7,479 bases of DNA from Porticoccaceae bacterium (GTDB lineage Bacteria; Pseudomonadota; Gammaproteobacteria; Pseudomonadales; Porticoccaceae), in contig JAHRWI010000355.1 in assembly GCA_019090225.1 (NCBI GenBank), positions 1-7,479 on the forward strand, given 5' to 3'. Both the position numbers and the translations under genes were made by a program. Under the pieces are notes generated by a model. It was given only the letters and a program-made list of their open reading frames with translations, was not told the DNA's origin and did no database searches. Positions 5,967 through 7,479 of the stretch are shown one piece after another (positions within the stretch are counted from its first letter, which is position 1; each line of letters begins with the position of its first letter).

Positions 5967-7343
5967 TTACAGCTCTTTAGCTTTCTCTACGACTTCTTCG
6001 ATAGACCCAACCATGTAGAACGCCTGCTCTGGGAGGTCGTCATACTCGCCGTCGAGAATACCCTTGAAGCTGGTAATGGTATCTTTTGTTGACACATACT
6101 TACCGGGACTACCGGTAAAGATTTCAGCAACAAAGAATGGCTGAGACAGAAAGCGTTGTATTTTTCGTGCCCGAGATACGATCTGCTTATCTTCTTCAGA
6201 TAGCTCGTCCATACCCAGGATAGCAATAATATCGCGCAATTCTTTATAACGCTGCAGCACGGTCTGCACGCCCCGGGCAACATCGTAATGTTCCTGACCG
6301 ATAACCAGTGGATCCAACAAACGCGATGTTGAATCGAGGGGATCAACCGCTGGATAAATACCCAGCTCAGCGATCTGTCGAGATAATACTAATGTCGCAT
6401 CCAGGTGAGCGAAGGTGGTCGCCGGTGATGGATCCGTCAAGTCATCGGCAGGTACATATACCGCCTGGAAAGAAGTGATTGAACCTGTTTTTGTAGAAGT
6501 AATACGTTCCTGCAAAACACCCATTTCTTCGGCCAGCGTTGGCTGGTAACCAACCGCTGAGGGCATACGGCCGAGCAGAGCTGATACCTCGGTTCCCGCC
6601 AAGGTGTAACGATAGATGTTATCAACAAACATCAATACGTCACGACCTTCATCACGGAAGTACTCCGCCATGGTCAGACCACTCAGTGCAACACGCAATC
6701 TGTTTCCGGGTGGTTCGTTCATTTGTCCGTAGACCAAAGCCACCTTGTCAAGAACGTTAGATTCTTTCATCTCGTGATAGAAATCGTTACCTTCTCGCGT
6801 TCGCTCACCTACGCCAGCAAACACTGAAAAGCCTGAGTGTTCCATGGCGATATTACGGATCAGCTCCATGAGCGTAACGGTTTTACCAACACCAGCTCCA
6901 CCAAAAAGACCAATCTTACCGCCCTTGGAAATCGGCATAATCAGGTCGATAACTTTAATGCCGGTTTCTAGCAATTCGATAGAAGAGGACTGTTCGGCGT
7001 ATTCCGGTGGACTACGATGAATCGGCATATACCTTTCGGCTTCCACTTCTCCAGCCTGATCGATAGGCTGACCCAGGACATCCATAATTCGGCCCAGCGT
7101 GCCCTGGCCAACCGGAACTTTGATAGCTCCACCTGTGTTGCTAACACCCAGACCACGGCTAACGCCTTCCGAAGCACCCATGGCAATGGTACGCACCACG
7201 CCGTCACCCAATTGCTGCTGAACCTCCAGTGTCAGGGCTTTGCCATCGACTGTCAGCGCATCGTAAACATTCGGTACCTGGTCCCGTGGAAACTCCACAT
7301 CGATCACCGCGCCAATGATTTGTACGACTTGTCCGCTACTCAT
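5967..7343 (-). CDS. atpD: F1 ATP synthase beta subunit
   Basis: Beta is the catalytic nucleotide-binding subunit of the alpha3-beta3 F1 head, making ATP at the cytoplasmic face of the inner membrane. The 458 residues closely follow E. coli AtpD (460). In order: the N-terminal beta-barrel (MSSGQVVQIIGAVIDVEFP), Walker A GGAGVGKT (148-155, Lys154), catalytic Glu180 and Arg181 in GVGERTREG, Walker B LMFVDN (237-242), the conserved NIYRYTLAGTEVSALLGR run (242-259) and the DELSEED loop (379-385) that contacts gamma. All catalytic residues are present. The ATG at 7341-7343 has AGAGGA seven bases upstream. It lies 64 bases after atpG and 91 bases before atpC in the usual gamma-beta-epsilon order; no promoter or terminator is evident in these gaps. 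Confidence 0.99.
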   Translation of the reverse strand: MSSGQVVQIIGAVIDVEFPRDQVPNVYDALTVDGKALTLEVQQQLGDGVVRTIAMGASEGVSRGLGVSNTGGAIKVPVGQGTLGRIMDVLGQPIDQAGEVEAERYMPIHRSPPEYAEQSSSIELLETGIKVIDLIMPISKGGKIGLFGGAGVGKTVTLMELIRNIAMEHSGFSVFAGVGERTREGNDFYHEMKESNVLDKVALVYGQMNEPPGNRLRVALSGLTMAEYFRDEGRDVLMFVDNIYRYTLAGTEVSALLGRMPSAVGYQPTLAEEMGVLQERITSTKTGSITSFQAVYVPADDLTDPSPATTFAHLDATLVLSRQIAELGIYPAVDPLDSTSRLLDPLVIGQEHYDVARGVQTVLQRYKELRDIIAILGMDELSEEDKQIVSRARKIQRFLSQPFFVAEIFTGSPGKYVSTKDTITSFKGILDGEYDDLPEQAFYMVGSIEEVVEKAKEL

Positions 7344-7407
7344 TTCCGGTTCCTCTATCTTGCTGTATTCGGGTAAATTCGATTAATAACAATTAAAATC
7401 AGTACCG

Positions 7408-7479
7408 CTAAACTGCCGCTGCCCCACTGACAATTTCAGACAATTCCTGAGTAATCGCTGCCTGTCGAGCTTTGTTGTA
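7408..7479 (-). CDS. atpG: F1 ATP synthase gamma subunit, C-terminal fragment
   Basis: The last 23 codons and TAG stop of an open frame entering from the right edge read YNKARQAAITQELSEIVSG followed by AAAV. This matches the conserved C-terminal helix of AtpG, where the NKARQAAIT-E-EIV-GA pattern is typical; in the intact protein this helix is the axle inside the alpha3-beta3 ring. The position directly before atpD agrees with the standard atpIBEFHAGDC order. Confidence 0.95.
   Translation of the reverse strand, partial: YNKARQAAITQELSEIVSGAAAV

Noticed and set aside
7017..7376. 119-codon plus-strand frame antisense to the start of atpD
   Set aside because: Overlaps the conserved beginning of atpD and its ribosome-binding site; no independent coding evidence.
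7344..7407. Repeated ATTCG pair and AT-rich tract between atpG and atpD
   Set aside because: Two five-base matches are expected by chance and no stem, promoter or known motif is apparent.

Overview
The window looks like chromosomal housekeeping DNA from a gammaproteobacterium. The evidence is the ATP synthase order gamma-beta-epsilon followed by glmU and glmS, close similarity of UvrD, AtpD, GlmU and GlmS to their E. coli and Pseudomonas counterparts, and a HexR-type sugar regulator with a HexR-like operator. The mixed base composition and the gene set would fit a free-living, possibly marine, Pseudomonas/Cellvibrio-type relative. That finer placement is a guess from memory, not a measured phylogeny. 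I saw no mobile element, tRNA, rRNA, CRISPR array or obvious horizontally acquired block, and no gene-free stretch longer than about 170 bases.

Left part (1-1980). The 5' end of uvrD (DNA helicase II) runs leftward off the edge. Divergent from it, reading right, is a MurR/RpiR-family regulator best matched to HexR, followed after a short gap by a gene for a probably exported alpha/beta-hydrolase (lipase/esterase type). The roughly 100-140 bp between uvrD and the regulator hold the most informative non-coding signals. One is a palindrome at 310-324 that resembles a HexR operator and covers the first ATG of the regulator's reading frame. The other is an extended -10 element placed almost on top of the uvrD start codon.

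Middle part (2036-5276). Read leftward, glmU and glmS form a tight two-gene unit (13 bases apart, the glmS Shine-Dalgarno touching the glmU stop). Together they cover UDP-GlcNAc synthesis from fructose-6-phosphate except for the GlmM step: GlmS makes glucosamine-6-phosphate, GlmM (not in the window) isomerises it, and GlmU acetylates and uridylylates it. The lipase gene and glmS converge at about 1981-2035.

Right part (5367-7479). The 3' end of the F1Fo ATP synthase operon, read leftward: the last codons of atpG (gamma), all of atpD (beta) and atpC (epsilon), closed by a strong intrinsic terminator at 5367-5393. The terminator separates the atp operon from glmU-glmS, so the latter should have its own promoter in the roughly 90 bases upstream of glmU.

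No previously undescribed system is evident. The points most worth following are the apparent HexR autoregulatory operator, the resulting change of the hexR start codon, and the near-leaderless arrangement of uvrD.
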